Shown one piece after another: positions 8,081 through 16,386 of a stretch of DNA of 39,391 nt; within the stretch, counting starts at the first letter, position 1; every line of letters starts with the position of its first letter. The stretch is from the IMG/VR virus record IMGVR_UViG_3300042922_000466, positions 1-39,391 of that record. One strand, written 5' to 3'. This DNA comes from a virus. Below the pieces are notes generated by a model. That model saw nothing but the letters and a program-made list of their open reading frames with translations. It did no database searches and was not told the DNA's origin. The position numbers and the translations under genes were made by a program.

Positions 8081-8276
8081 CCGCTTTCACCGCCTTTTCG
8101 ACCTTCGGAGGCGCTGTCGCCTTCTCGATCGCTGGCTCCGCCAGAGTCGGCTCGAGTCCGACGCCGAGCGCCTTAATTGCGTTCACCCGTTCGACGCTCA
8201 GTTCAAGCTCCTCGCCGGGGCGGATGCGGCGGCCGAGCACGCGGTCGACGTATTCATTCTTGACTTGGAATTTCAC
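8049..8276 (-). CDS. Small head-module protein, unknown
   Basis: A 75-aa protein. The N-terminal ~40 residues (EYVDRVLGRRIRPGEELELSVERVNAIKALGVGL) look like the short fold found in small phage proteins upstream of connector genes, while the C-terminal ~35 are an Ala/Pro/Lys-rich disordered tail. The GTG start overlaps the previous stop as GTGA. The function is unknown; a structural or head-assembly role is suggested only by position. Confidence 0.65.
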   Translation of the reverse strand: MKFQVKNEYVDRVLGRRIRPGEELELSVERVNAIKALGVGLEPTLAEPAIEKATAPPKVEKAVKADAPRPRSPKA

Positions 8277-8467
8277 ACTCCTCGCCCCTTTTCTTTGTAA
8301 AGAGATCGAAGTACAAGCACATCCCTCACCGTTTGATAGGATAAAGATATCCCTCTGTCTTGCTCTACACGTCGAATGATGTAGCCGATCAGCTCGTCAT
8401 TTTCGTTAATTTTATCACGCCATCCTTCAGGGGGTGGCGTAACTATAGCAGATGGTTTATCTTGCAT
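8273..8467 (-). CDS. Small protein downstream of glycosyltransferases, unknown
   Basis: A 64-aa protein starting at ATG 8467 with GGAGG nine bases upstream. It overlaps the end of the large glycosyltransferase by 11 bases. It has a Pro-rich N-terminus (KPSAIVTPPPEGW) and a helical rest (NENDELIGYIIRRVEQDRGISLSYQ). Its phasing in the operon and strong ribosome binding site make it a likely real gene. The family is not recognised. Confidence 0.6.
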   Translation of the reverse strand: MQDKPSAIVTPPPEGWRDKINENDELIGYIIRRVEQDRGISLSYQTVRDVLVLRSLYKEKGRGV

Positions 8468-9854
8468 TGCGAAGCACCTCCTGTACATCCGACTCCCGGT
8501 ACAAGTGCCGGGCCGGGTAAGTTGTGTCCATATAAATAGGGAAGCCGGCGCACGCTGCACGAATGCAAAATGCTCGGTCTTCCCATATCGAGTGGCTCAC
8601 GTTATAGATCGCCGAGTAATTCACCCCAGCGTCGATCACTTCGCGGCTAATTAGGATGCACGCGCCGGACATGCCGACCTGGTGCAACCCCGGTTTCTGC
8701 CACGCCTCAAGAGAACCCGCTTGGAACAAATAACGGTCGAAGTCCCAAGCATTCGGCATCTCTGGCGTGTCCGGTCCCCATCGTGTCCAAAACACGTTCG
8801 AGACAATTTGCTTGTCTGCCTTAACGAGCTGCTGCAGCGTGTCCTGGTGAAGCAGTAGATCGGAGTCGACCAGAAAGAAGAAATCGTATCCTCCGTCCTG
8901 TGCCATCCGTAGGAGTTCGTTCTTCATCTCGGCGACCTGTCGCAGGTTCCCCCCGGTCCAGTGGTGAGTCGTGTCGTCGCGAACGTAACTCCCGTCCGAC
9001 GACTGCAGCCTGTACTGGTGCGGCTTCAGGTAATCCGCCAGATGCGGTGAGTTGTGTAATATGAAGAACCAGTCCACCTCAAGCCCGGTCGTGTTAAGCG
9101 CGCGGAGCGAGTTGAGGTAAAGCCGGAAAATCGTCTCATCTTGCCTCACCGGAGCGCCGATCAGCACTTGTTTAGCACCAAACTTCCGAAGCTTCGGAGT
9201 CGGATCGAGAATACTTTCGTATTGGACGGCATTTCCGTGCCCGTTCGTGTCGATCCGTTTGTAAAAATCGTACTTGCGCCGGCGGTCTTCCTCTCGCGAC
9301 CAACCCCAATGCTGAAGGTCCATGCGAGGATCATAGATTCGTTCGGCGGCATTGACCGGGAACCGTCCGCAGTGCAGCGGCTGCTCATTCCATCTGTAGT
9401 TCTTATCGCGGTCTACCTTCACGCACATCGGCCAGAGACGACGGTGAGCCGACCACTGGGCATCGTCGCGGTAGTGCGTCTCACCCCACATGTCATGGAG
9501 GCGGAAGCCGATTGAATCAGCTCCACGCACGGCGGCTTCCTTGACGATTTCCGGCAGTCGATCAATGTTCGGGATCGTCTCATCTGCATCAAGACAAAGA
9601 ATCCAGTCTCCAGTCTCTGCCCATGCTTGGGCCTTAAACCACAGCCTTTTTCGTAGATACAGTTCGTTTTCGCCGAAATAGCTCATTTCAGTTGCTTCGA
9701 TATATGCCCCGTATCGCCGACATATCTCAACTGTGTCGTCCGTACTTGCGTCATCCAGGACTACTATCTCGTCGCACACGCTGCGAATCTGCTCCAGTAC
9801 GCGCTCCAGATACCGGCCGGCCTCGTTTCGTACAAGCATCGCACCGATGATCAT
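8457..9854 (-). CDS. Two-domain glycosyltransferase (GT2-like plus second GT-A domain)
   Basis: A 465-aa protein. Residues 1-~225 are a GT-A family 2 type domain: GAMLVRNEAGRYLERVL, VLDDASTDDTVEICRRYG, and the metal-binding WILCLDADETI (DxD). From ~235 a second GT-A-like domain begins (LIGAPVRQDETIFRLYLNSL) with its own DSD in YDFFFLVDSDLLLHQDTL and later SGACILISREVI. The protein is soluble with no membrane segment. It overlaps the preceding glycosyltransferase by ATGA, so the two are probably made together. Position inside the head-gene block suggests modification of a virion protein during the late phase, which is unusual; host wall modification is an alternative. Confidence 0.8.
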   Translation of the reverse strand: MIIGAMLVRNEAGRYLERVLEQIRSVCDEIVVLDDASTDDTVEICRRYGAYIEATEMSYFGENELYLRKRLWFKAQAWAETGDWILCLDADETIPNIDRLPEIVKEAAVRGADSIGFRLHDMWGETHYRDDAQWSAHRRLWPMCVKVDRDKNYRWNEQPLHCGRFPVNAAERIYDPRMDLQHWGWSREEDRRRKYDFYKRIDTNGHGNAVQYESILDPTPKLRKFGAKQVLIGAPVRQDETIFRLYLNSLRALNTTGLEVDWFFILHNSPHLADYLKPHQYRLQSSDGSYVRDDTTHHWTGGNLRQVAEMKNELLRMAQDGGYDFFFLVDSDLLLHQDTLQQLVKADKQIVSNVFWTRWGPDTPEMPNAWDFDRYLFQAGSLEAWQKPGLHQVGMSGACILISREVIDAGVNYSAIYNVSHSIWEDRAFCIRAACAGFPIYMDTTYPARHLYRESDVQEVLRNAR

Positions 9855-10546
9855 ATGTTGACCACCTCCGCAATCGACTTGCCGGCTGCCATTTCACGGT
9901 CAACGTATGCCTGGAAGTCCTTCTCCAGGATCTGCGTCATACCAAGGTGGCCGCATTGGATCGTCGTGTCGCAGAAGATTTCAAAGCCAGCTTGTCGGGC
10001 CCGATAGCAGAATGCTAGGTCTTCGCCGAGCTCCGGCATTGGAAAAAACCACGGTTGCGGTGTTTGCTCAAACACTGAGCGGTGGATCAAAGCGCAGGCG
10101 AGCCCGCAGCCCTCAATCGGGAGCAACCCTTCCCCGTACTGCAAGGGGATCGCCATTTCCTTCTGCCCGTCAGCGCGGACCTGTACCTTTGTATAGAAAC
10201 ATGGCGAGTAGGGCGGAACGCGCTTGAATGCTTTCGCCGTTACAATGTCCTTCTTGTGACGCGCCAGTAGTACCGGCGTCCGGGGATCCAGCGTCATGTC
10301 ATTGTCAAGGAAAAAGAGATAGTCCGCGTCGCTCGCCAGCAGCTGCCGGCCAAGTTCCTCGCGGGCGTCGTATACTAAACTGTTGCTGACCATTGTGATT
10401 TGAATCTTCACATCTGAGTTCAATCTCGCTAATTCCAAAAGCGAGCGGACAGCAAAAAATTCCATCGGCTTTCCGAATGGAATACCTACTAAGATTTTCA
10501 TTTTCGCGGTATCGGTTAATTGCAGAAGTTCATTGACTCTACCCAT
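9851..10546 (-). CDS. Glycosyltransferase, GT-A fold
   Basis: A 231-aa protein with KILVGIPFGKPMEFFAVRSL, VYDAREELGRQLLASDADYLFFLDNDM (a D-x-D type LDND) and, near the C-terminus, MPELGEDLAFCYRARQAGFEI, which matches the acidic ED catalytic region and late motifs of GT2/Anp1-like enzymes. It resembles the C-terminal half of the next gene (8457-9854), suggesting a related pair. The start at 10546 is the only in-frame ATG with a purine-rich site (GGGAG, 12 bases away). A structured leader precedes it (10576-10644). Confidence 0.75.
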   Translation of the reverse strand: MGRVNELLQLTDTAKMKILVGIPFGKPMEFFAVRSLLELARLNSDVKIQITMVSNSLVYDAREELGRQLLASDADYLFFLDNDMTLDPRTPVLLARHKKDIVTAKAFKRVPPYSPCFYTKVQVRADGQKEMAIPLQYGEGLLPIEGCGLACALIHRSVFEQTPQPWFFPMPELGEDLAFCYRARQAGFEIFCDTTIQCGHLGMTQILEKDFQAYVDREMAAGKSIAEVVNI

Positions 10547-10575
10547 GCTCTATCACTACTCCCTGTTTAGTAGGT

Positions 10576-10644
10576 AGCCTGTGAAGCAGGCTCCGGCAGG
10601 ACCACAGGACAATCTCTTCGGGCGCGCCACCCTAGCCGGAGCCT
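10576..10644 (-). promoter_or_regulatory. Structured leader with two mutually exclusive hairpins
   Basis: In the minus-strand RNA before the glycosyltransferases, AGGCTCCGGC (10644-10635) is perfectly complementary to GCCGGAGCCT (10597-10588). The 3' part of that arm, AGCCTG (10592-10587), can instead pair with CAGGCT (10581-10576) around a 5-nt loop. Both hairpins use 10588-10592, so only one can form at a time. No U-tract follows either one, so they look more like an RNA processing or translation-control element than a terminator. Confidence 0.5.
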
Positions 10645-10649
10645 ATAAA

Positions 10650-11051
10650 TTACATATTGCCGTAGCGGTTGCCGCCTTTAAGGAAGGTCGCTCCGATCGG
10701 CGCAGCGGTATCGGCCTTGGTGACGCGGATCCCGACATATTCCTTCGAAAGAACGTCTGCGTCGATGTCAACCGTTACGACGGCCGATGAGCTCGTCGCG
10801 ACCGAGGTAGTCGATCGAAGTGTAGCGACCTCCGTTGCGACAGCGCCATTCCATGTGGAAGCCGTTGACTCCCACACGGAGACAACCACGCTCGATGCAG
10901 TCGTTAAGGCTCCGACATTCACGCTCGCGGCGATTTTCGAGGACAATGCAGCGGAAATTAGAGCCGAGCTGGATGCGCCAGCCGATGCCGCTGGGGCAAT
11001 GGCTGATACAATTGTCAGCTCCTCAGTAATCTTTTTGCTATTTACAAACAT
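10650..11051 (-). CDS. Small structural protein after the capsid gene (decoration-type candidate)
   Basis: A 133-aa protein rich in Ala, Ser, Thr and Val, directly downstream of the capsid gene. The N-terminus is KKITEELTIVSAIAPA and the body is beta-rich (SVVVSVWESTASTWNG, VVTVDIDADVLSKEYVGIRVT, IGATFLKGGNRYGN). Composition and position fit a capsid decoration or head-fibre-like protein, but I do not recognise a family. Its Ser/Thr richness and location next to two glycosyltransferases make it a possible glycosylation target (inference). Confidence 0.65.
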   Translation of the reverse strand: MFVNSKKITEELTIVSAIAPAASAGASSSALISAALSSKIAASVNVGALTTASSVVVSVWESTASTWNGAVATEVATLRSTTSVATSSSAVVTVDIDADVLSKEYVGIRVTKADTAAPIGATFLKGGNRYGNM

Positions 11052-11090
11052 GCGTTTTCACGCTCCTTTATTGAGTTTCAGAATCAATTG

Positions 11091-11133
11091 AAAATGCCGC
11101 AATCCCTTTCAATACAAGGAGTTACGGCATTTT
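11091..11133 (-). terminator. Hairpin between capsid and next gene
   Basis: AAAATGCCG (11091-11099) and CGGCATTTT (11125-11133) form a perfect 9-bp stem with an inner CCTT/AAGG pairing. On the minus strand it ends in TTTTC, so it could be a partial terminator or an mRNA-stabilising hairpin 3' of the capsid message. Placement after a highly expressed capsid gene is common. Confidence 0.5.
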
Positions 11134-11152
11134 CACCAGCAGCTGACGGATA

Positions 11153-12364
11153 TTAGCCTTGCGGTACGTCCAGTGCAACGAACGGCGATACTTGGTAGCC
11201 ACCCTCTTGGGTGATCTTGCCAGACAACCACGGTTGACCGTCAACCGAAAAGAACGCCTTGATGACGGTTTTGTTCTCGAGGAAATGCACATGCTCGGAT
11301 GCGGAGATCGCGAGCGGAGCGCCGTCTTTAATCAAGTAGTAAGACAGATCATTCAGTACGAGGTCGCCTTTCGCGCCGAGTTGCGGCGAACGCTCGTTCC
11401 ATTCGAGTGGATATCCGAGCAACGTCCCCGGTAGGCCGTCACGGGCATTCGGCTGCCATACGAGATTGCCATTGTCGTCCTTCACAGTCATGAGCTTCGG
11501 CAAGATTGACTGAGATGCTTGCCAGATCGGCGAACCACCCATACGCAATTTCGCGAGCATACCGACGAGATCGACATAGCCGATCTGAGATGCCGTTGTG
11601 CGATTGACTGCGATCGTGGCCGGCGCAGAGATGATACCGAGAGGTTTTCCAGCCCCATCGCCGTTCAGGAACGCATCGTCCTCCGCTGCGCGGATCGCGC
11701 CGCCAAGCAAGCCGCGCAGCATCGAATCTGCAGCATTTGCGTTGCGCAGCAGCTTGTCCGTCACGACAACGTGCCCAGCAACCTCCTTTGGCGTAAGCGT
11801 CACATCGGTAAATTTGGCTTGCGTCTCCGGCTTCTCCTTACCTTCACCGATCCACTGGACGGATACGCCACCATACATACCATAGCCTACTTGGTTGAGC
11901 GCCGGGATCGTTACAGCAGCATCAGGATGCGCGGAGTCTGCGCCGATGACGCGAGCCCGGGGGCGAATGATCGCGCCTTGTTGGCTGACTTGCAGGATTT
12001 CGTCACGGAACGTCGTCGGGACGAGCACGCCACCTTCAGAGCCAACGCCCATGGACTGCTGGCGAAGTTGGACAAGGCGATCGTCGAACGGATTGGAGCG
12101 GACGGCGATGATGAACTCACCGAACGAACCGAAACCGGCCGCGCGCTCGTCGACTTCCGTTTGTTTGTCCTTCTTACCATGTTCCATGAGGATCCGCTGG
12201 GCGCGTTCCTCAGTTTCGATTTCCGTTGCGCGGTTATCGATCTCGGTGAGCAAAGACCTTAGCTGTGTTGTTTGTTCGTCGGAGCGGTTTTCCGTTGTGT
12301 GCAGTGCGCGGGCAGCTTCCTTCTTCGCTGCTAATTCGCGTTTCAATTGCTCAATGTTTTTCAA
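11153..12364 (-). CDS. Major capsid protein, HK97 gp5 family
   Basis: A 403-aa protein with an N-terminal charged coiled-coil scaffold (delta) domain (residues ~1-70, such as LKRELAAKKEAARALH) followed by the HK97 fold. The latter contains GVLVPTTFRDEILQ, VQWIGEGKEKPETQAKF, LTPKEVAGHVVVTDKLLRNA, DDAFLNGDGAGKPLGI and a C-terminal FFSVDGQPWLSGKITQEGG. The prohead protease encoded just upstream should remove the delta domain. The TTG at 12364 is chosen because AAGGAG lies nine bases upstream; the TTG at 12373 abuts that site. Confidence 0.95.
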   Translation of the reverse strand: MKNIEQLKRELAAKKEAARALHTTENRSDEQTTQLRSLLTEIDNRATEIETEERAQRILMEHGKKDKQTEVDERAAGFGSFGEFIIAVRSNPFDDRLVQLRQQSMGVGSEGGVLVPTTFRDEILQVSQQGAIIRPRARVIGADSAHPDAAVTIPALNQVGYGMYGGVSVQWIGEGKEKPETQAKFTDVTLTPKEVAGHVVVTDKLLRNANAADSMLRGLLGGAIRAAEDDAFLNGDGAGKPLGIISAPATIAVNRTTASQIGYVDLVGMLAKLRMGGSPIWQASQSILPKLMTVKDDNGNLVWQPNARDGLPGTLLGYPLEWNERSPQLGAKGDLVLNDLSYYLIKDGAPLAISASEHVHFLENKTVIKAFFSVDGQPWLSGKITQEGGYQVSPFVALDVPQG

Positions 12365-12377
12365 TGCGATCAACTCC

Positions 12378-13010
12378 TTAAGTAGTTTTCATTACAACAT
12401 CAAAAAGGAGGTTTAATTCATCCTCTGCTTCTCGAGCTTGACGTCGAGTCTCCTCGTCGTCGGTATTCGGTTGGCTACTACGATACTCAGCCAAGACTTC
12501 CTCAGTACTTCGGACACCGGCGCTAGTCGACGGGTACGCCGGAAACGCTGTGGAACTGATCTCGAACAGCGTCACGTCCACTAGTGTCCGCGTGACTTGC
12601 TTGTCCTGCTCTTCCCACCTGTCCCCATTCTTTGGAGTCCCAAAGCCGAAGCTCATACCATCCACGTCCTTGCGGCGGACACTTTCCAGTGCCGAATTAC
12701 CCCAAGCAGAGTCTGGCACATCAGCCTCAAAGCGAAGTCCTTTGTCATCCTCCCAAAGCCTGAGCGTCCCGGATTTAGACGAAGCGAGAACAATATCTCG
12801 GTTGTGGTTCCAGAGATACATGACACGGCCTTCTTTTAGGCTACGGGTAAACGCCCCTCGCTGGATCTTCTCCCGGAAGCCGCCGAGATCAACGGACAGT
12901 TTATCGAAACGGGCGGCGTATCCGGTGATGGTGCGACTCTCAGGGTCGTCATCCTTCACCCGAAGTTCAATTTCCTCCAGGTCGTAATATCGGATTTCTC
13001 GTTTACTCAC
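12378..13010 (-). CDS. Prohead protease, HK97 family (S78)
   Basis: A 210-aa protein between portal and capsid. Motifs are TITGYAARFDKLSVDLGGFREKI, GAFTRSL, YLWNHNRDIVLASSKSGTL (the conserved NH... His region) and FEISSTAFPAYPSTSAGVR with the catalytic-type Ser context. It cleaves the scaffold domain from capsid subunits during maturation. The start is GTG at 13010 with GGAGG eight bases upstream, overlapping the portal stop by 8 bases. A long upstream in-frame extension overlaps the portal gene and was not used. Confidence 0.93.
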   Translation of the reverse strand: MSKREIRYYDLEEIELRVKDDDPESRTITGYAARFDKLSVDLGGFREKIQRGAFTRSLKEGRVMYLWNHNRDIVLASSKSGTLRLWEDDKGLRFEADVPDSAWGNSALESVRRKDVDGMSFGFGTPKNGDRWEEQDKQVTRTLVDVTLFEISSTAFPAYPSTSAGVRSTEEVLAEYRSSQPNTDDEETRRQAREAEDELNLLFDVVMKTT

Positions 13011-14250
13011 TACCATCACCTCCTTTCCCGCCGGGTTCCGGTTTCGGTGGATTAACTGCTTGCTCGAGCGGGATTGTCGCTGCGTTGACGGTGTATTTCT
13101 TGCCAAGTCCTCCAGGGATCGCGTTCTGATTTTCCAGCTCTCGCACCTCGTCCCGGTTGTACCACCCATTCTGCAATGCGACCTGATATGCCTCGAATCG
13201 CGTCTTAATGTCGGCCCGCAGCAGCCCTTCAATGACGTGCTCGGCATAGTAAACCTTTTTCAACTCATCTGGGATGAGCGATCCGTAAACCGCTTGTTCC
13301 CACCGCCGCAAATACGGGAGTAGCGTGTGCTTGAGGTAAAACAAGTCCTGCTGCTCGACATTGTTAAACTTGGCGTTTGTCATGTCGCCGATCATGTGCG
13401 GCGGCACGCGGTAAATTCGAGCTATTTCGTCCTGCTGAAATTTCCGTGTCTCCAAGAACTGCGCGTCATCCGGCGGAACAACGTTCTTCTCGAATTTGAG
13501 CCCTTCTTCCAGCAGCATGAGCCTGTGCGCCTTGCCGAGTCCTTCGTACTTGTCTCGAAGGTCCGACTGGAGTCGAGTGAACGCCTTATCGCTAAGCGCG
13601 TTCGGAGTCGTGACGACGCTGCCGACGTTCGTACCGTTCGCGAAAAACTCGTACCCGAAGCTCTCCGTCGCCTGCGCGAGGTTGATCGACCGGCGCGCCA
13701 TCGCGATCGGCGACAGTCCCTTGTCACCCTCAAGTGCGAATCCCGGTATCCTGAGAATACGGTACGGCTGCAACTGCTTGGATTCGTTCGTGCGCGGGAT
13801 CGTAACTTGGTAGTAAAGCTCGTATCGCGGTCCACGCATCGGCTGGACGCACCAATATGGCAACGGCCATAAGGCTACCGGCTGCCCTCCGTCGTCGAAC
13901 TCGATCTCCGCATATGCATCTCCACCGAGCAAGAGATTTGCCATCATCATCTCGCGAAACTGGATGGCGATTTGCTCCGGATTTGGCTTGTTATTCAGCA
14001 GGTTGTAGAGTGGGTAGTCTATCGCCCGTTCCTTGCCGCTCGCCGTGATCCGGTATACTGGGAACGGTAGTGCTGCAACATCTTCGGAAATCAGCTTCAC
14101 GCAGGCGTAGACGGTGCTTGTCTGCATCGCGCGCATAGCGCCGACGGATTCATCCACTTTGCCGTGGCCTCCGAAAATGCGACGCCAGAATTTCTCCTCG
14201 CCGGTCGTACCGCGCTTCTCCGTCTTGATCCGCTGTGCTAGGAAACTCAT
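13003..14250 (-). CDS. Portal protein, HK97 gp3 family
   Basis: A 415-aa protein with the typical sequence course: VYACVKLISEDVAALPFPVY, LLNNKPNPEQIAIQFREMM, LLLGGDAYAEIEFDDGG, LRIPGFALEGDKGLSPI, the RKFQQDEIARIYRVPPHMIGD motif and a Pro/Gly-rich C-terminus. It forms the dodecameric DNA channel at one capsid vertex. It overlaps the small membrane protein gene upstream by ATGA and the protease gene downstream by 8 bases. Confidence 0.95.
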   Translation of the reverse strand: MSFLAQRIKTEKRGTTGEEKFWRRIFGGHGKVDESVGAMRAMQTSTVYACVKLISEDVAALPFPVYRITASGKERAIDYPLYNLLNNKPNPEQIAIQFREMMMANLLLGGDAYAEIEFDDGGQPVALWPLPYWCVQPMRGPRYELYYQVTIPRTNESKQLQPYRILRIPGFALEGDKGLSPIAMARRSINLAQATESFGYEFFANGTNVGSVVTTPNALSDKAFTRLQSDLRDKYEGLGKAHRLMLLEEGLKFEKNVVPPDDAQFLETRKFQQDEIARIYRVPPHMIGDMTNAKFNNVEQQDLFYLKHTLLPYLRRWEQAVYGSLIPDELKKVYYAEHVIEGLLRADIKTRFEAYQVALQNGWYNRDEVRELENQNAIPGGLGKKYTVNAATIPLEQAVNPPKPEPGGKGGDGSE

Positions 14251-14453
14251 CCGTCATCACCCCGCTGCCCAGCCTTCGAACGTACCATGACGATCCCCAA
14301 GCAAAGCAGGATGACGCCGACACCGATATACGCGTAAGCCGGTTCTATCAGATATAGCCCGCGAAAGAGGAAGACTAACGAGGCAAACACAAATAGATCC
14401 CCTGCATCAAACGGGATCTTGATCTTAGGAAATTTGATTTTTGGTAGTTTCAC
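14247..14453 (-). CDS. Small membrane protein between tRNA-like element and portal
   Basis: A 68-aa protein with a basic, Pro-spaced N-terminus (KLPKIKFPKIKIPFDAG), then two hydrophobic segments (residues ~20-38 and ~41-57) and a short polar tail. The start is GTG with GGAGGTGAG nine bases upstream; the overlapping ATG is closed by TGA at once. The last codon overlaps the portal ATG. Small membrane proteins occur here in related phages, but the function is unknown. Confidence 0.7.
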   Translation of the reverse strand: MKLPKIKFPKIKIPFDAGDLFVFASLVFLFRGLYLIEPAYAYIGVGVILLCLGIVMVRSKAGQRGDDG

Positions 14454-14471
14454 ATGGCCTCACCTCCCTAA

Positions 14472-14575
14472 CAATGCGGTGGGATTCGAACCCACGTCGG
14501 CCGGCGCTACCCGTCCGCTTCCCACGGCTTCTACGTGGTAAGCCTGGTTTAACCTGACTTCAGGTACACAGATTG
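14472..14575 (-). ncRNA. tRNA-like element between terL and portal region
   Basis: The minus strand contains a perfect T-arm (GTGGG-TTCGAAT-CCCAC, 14495-14479), then CGCATTG (14478-14472). An anticodon-like hairpin CCACG-TAGAAGC-CGTGG lies upstream, and before it is a D-arm-like hairpin (ACCTG...CAGGT). The presumptive 5' strand CAATCTG (14575-14569) pairs only partly with CGCATTG (CAAT/ATTG plus G-C and a wobble). Position 33 of the loop is A rather than T, the D side is ~10 nt too long, the variable arm is long and no CCA is encoded. It is therefore a degenerate tRNA, a tRNA mimic or a structured leader, not a confident functional tRNA. Confidence 0.45.
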
Positions 14576-14580
14576 AAAAA

Positions 14581-16386
14581 TTAAATGGTCCTTATGCCTC
14601 GCTCTTCGTACACGCTCGGCTTCGCCTCCTGAATCATTGCCCGCACCATTGCATTGATGACCGCAGCTGCGAGGTCGATCCGTTGGCTATCGTCCTTGTG
14701 TTTCTTAGACAACTTGATATTTCCGTTGTTGTCCGTAACTTCAATCGCGTTGGATAAACACCAGGTCAGCAGAGGGCTGCCATCGTGGACGATGCGTCCT
14801 TGCAGAACAAGCTCCCTGAAGAATTTAGTTGGCTCGGAGAGAGTTTGCACGCCCTGCCTGATCTCAATACATTCCTTTCCGGATGCTTGCCGTTCTTGCA
14901 TGAAGTGCGTCGCATTGTAGGGGTCGTAACATTCCTCGAGCACCGTCACGCCATTGTCGAACTCAAACTCGTCCAGGTGCGTGGCAAGGTATCGATAATC
15001 CGTAACGGCCCCAGGCGTGATTGAGCACCAACCCTCAGTCGCCCAATGTCGGTAAGGGACGCGGTCCGAATGCTCATGCTTGGAAACCGACTCCTCGGGG
15101 ATAAACCCGTGTGCGGTAACAGCATATCGCCCATCCTCGAGTGGGATCACATGGCCGTCAGCCGTCAAGTCCTGCCGTTTTGACAAGTCGCCGCCGGCGT
15201 AACCCTGCTTGCCGCGAATCAAATCTAAAAAAGCCCGCCGTGGGATCGCGAGGGCTTTCCATTTGTCCATTATGCCGGACATATATTTTTCTTCGCTGTC
15301 GTCCTGCCAGAGGTTAACGCGCTTGGTTAGCCACTCGCGGATCTTAGCGGCGTCCCCGGAGTTAAATGCTTCCTCATGAGCGGTTCTGATCTCGCGCAGC
15401 AGCTCATCGGAGTATTCATTGCGTTCCTGGAGGATTGGATTCGCCTTCGGCCACTTGCTCTCGTCATGCGGATCGTCTCCCTTGTCCAGCGACCGGATCA
15501 TCGCGAAAGTCGTCTCGATCATCGGCGTCTCGCCGCGAAGCATCTTCTCAAGCGAGTCCCGCTCTTTTTTGCAAGGGTTGTTCTCCGCGTTCTTGCCGGC
15601 TGTCGAGATAATCATCATCAAGGATTGCAGGCGTTTACCAAAGCCGGACCGGAGGACGTCGACGATTTCGCTTGTTGGATGCGCGTGATACTCGTCAATG
15701 ACGATGAGGCATGGTGCGCCGGAGTCCTTATTCTTCGTTTCGCGCGAGAGCGGCCTGAGCCAGCCGCCGCGCGTGGAATGCTCGATATACGTGCGCTTGA
15801 TACGAAGCCGTTTGAGGATGTCGGGGCTTCCCTCGCCCATCTTCTGCGCGTCGCCCCATACCCGCTTCGCCTGCCCTTTGTCGACGGCCGCACACTCGAC
15901 TTCGGGCATGTCCTCATACCGCTTGCGACTCGGGTCACCCGGCGGATAGACGCAGTCGCCGCACATCCCATACAGCGCAATGCCGGACATCTCTGTCGAC
16001 TTGACGTTACCCCGTGCCCGTTCGTTGTACGAGAGCACAAATCGACGTTTGCCGCTCTCCATGTGCACCCAGCCGAACAGGCATCCGAGGTCGAACTTTT
16101 GAAAAGCGACGAGCATGATCGGCTGCCCGGAAAACGGGCCACGAACATGTCGGCAACATTTTTCAAACCATTCGAACACCCGATCGGCACGACTCTCGTC
16201 GAAGACATACGGGAATCCCTCTGTCCCTTGTCGCTGCAGATCCTTGAGATGCCGCTCACAGGCCAACCATTCCAGCTCGTTCGACATACGCAAGCCGGCG
16301 ACAATTTCGACGGCGTACCGATGGGTGGGGTGGAGCTGATCCAAATCAGGGACATTAGTCAAAGAGGTCCGCATTCGGATCGTCAT
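14581..16386 (-). CDS. terL: Terminase large subunit
   Basis: A 601-aa HK97-type terminase. The ATPase half has RARGNVKSTEMSGIALYGM in the Walker A position and SGAPCLIVIDEYHAHP as Walker B with DE. The nuclease half has GYAGGDLSKRQDLTADG (metal-binding D), later CYDPYNATHFM, and a C-terminal DSQRIDLAAAVINAMVRA. It translocates DNA into the prohead and cuts it. It overlaps terS by 32 bases. ATG 16386 and ATG 16374 are both possible starts; an AAGGGA sequence lies 0 or 12 bases from them. Confidence 0.95.
   Translation of the reverse strand: MTIRMRTSLTNVPDLDQLHPTHRYAVEIVAGLRMSNELEWLACERHLKDLQRQGTEGFPYVFDESRADRVFEWFEKCCRHVRGPFSGQPIMLVAFQKFDLGCLFGWVHMESGKRRFVLSYNERARGNVKSTEMSGIALYGMCGDCVYPPGDPSRKRYEDMPEVECAAVDKGQAKRVWGDAQKMGEGSPDILKRLRIKRTYIEHSTRGGWLRPLSRETKNKDSGAPCLIVIDEYHAHPTSEIVDVLRSGFGKRLQSLMMIISTAGKNAENNPCKKERDSLEKMLRGETPMIETTFAMIRSLDKGDDPHDESKWPKANPILQERNEYSDELLREIRTAHEEAFNSGDAAKIREWLTKRVNLWQDDSEEKYMSGIMDKWKALAIPRRAFLDLIRGKQGYAGGDLSKRQDLTADGHVIPLEDGRYAVTAHGFIPEESVSKHEHSDRVPYRHWATEGWCSITPGAVTDYRYLATHLDEFEFDNGVTVLEECYDPYNATHFMQERQASGKECIEIRQGVQTLSEPTKFFRELVLQGRIVHDGSPLLTWCLSNAIEVTDNNGNIKLSKKHKDDSQRIDLAAAVINAMVRAMIQEAKPSVYEERGIRTI

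Noticed and set aside
12378-13247. Extended start for the prohead protease overlapping the portal gene
   Set aside because: The extension is the portal coding sequence read in another frame; GTG 13010 has a perfect site and the family N-terminus.
14472-14575. Functional tRNA with GAA anticodon (Phe)
   Set aside because: Loop position 33 is A, the acceptor stem is mismatched and the D side is too long; it is kept only as a tRNA-like element.
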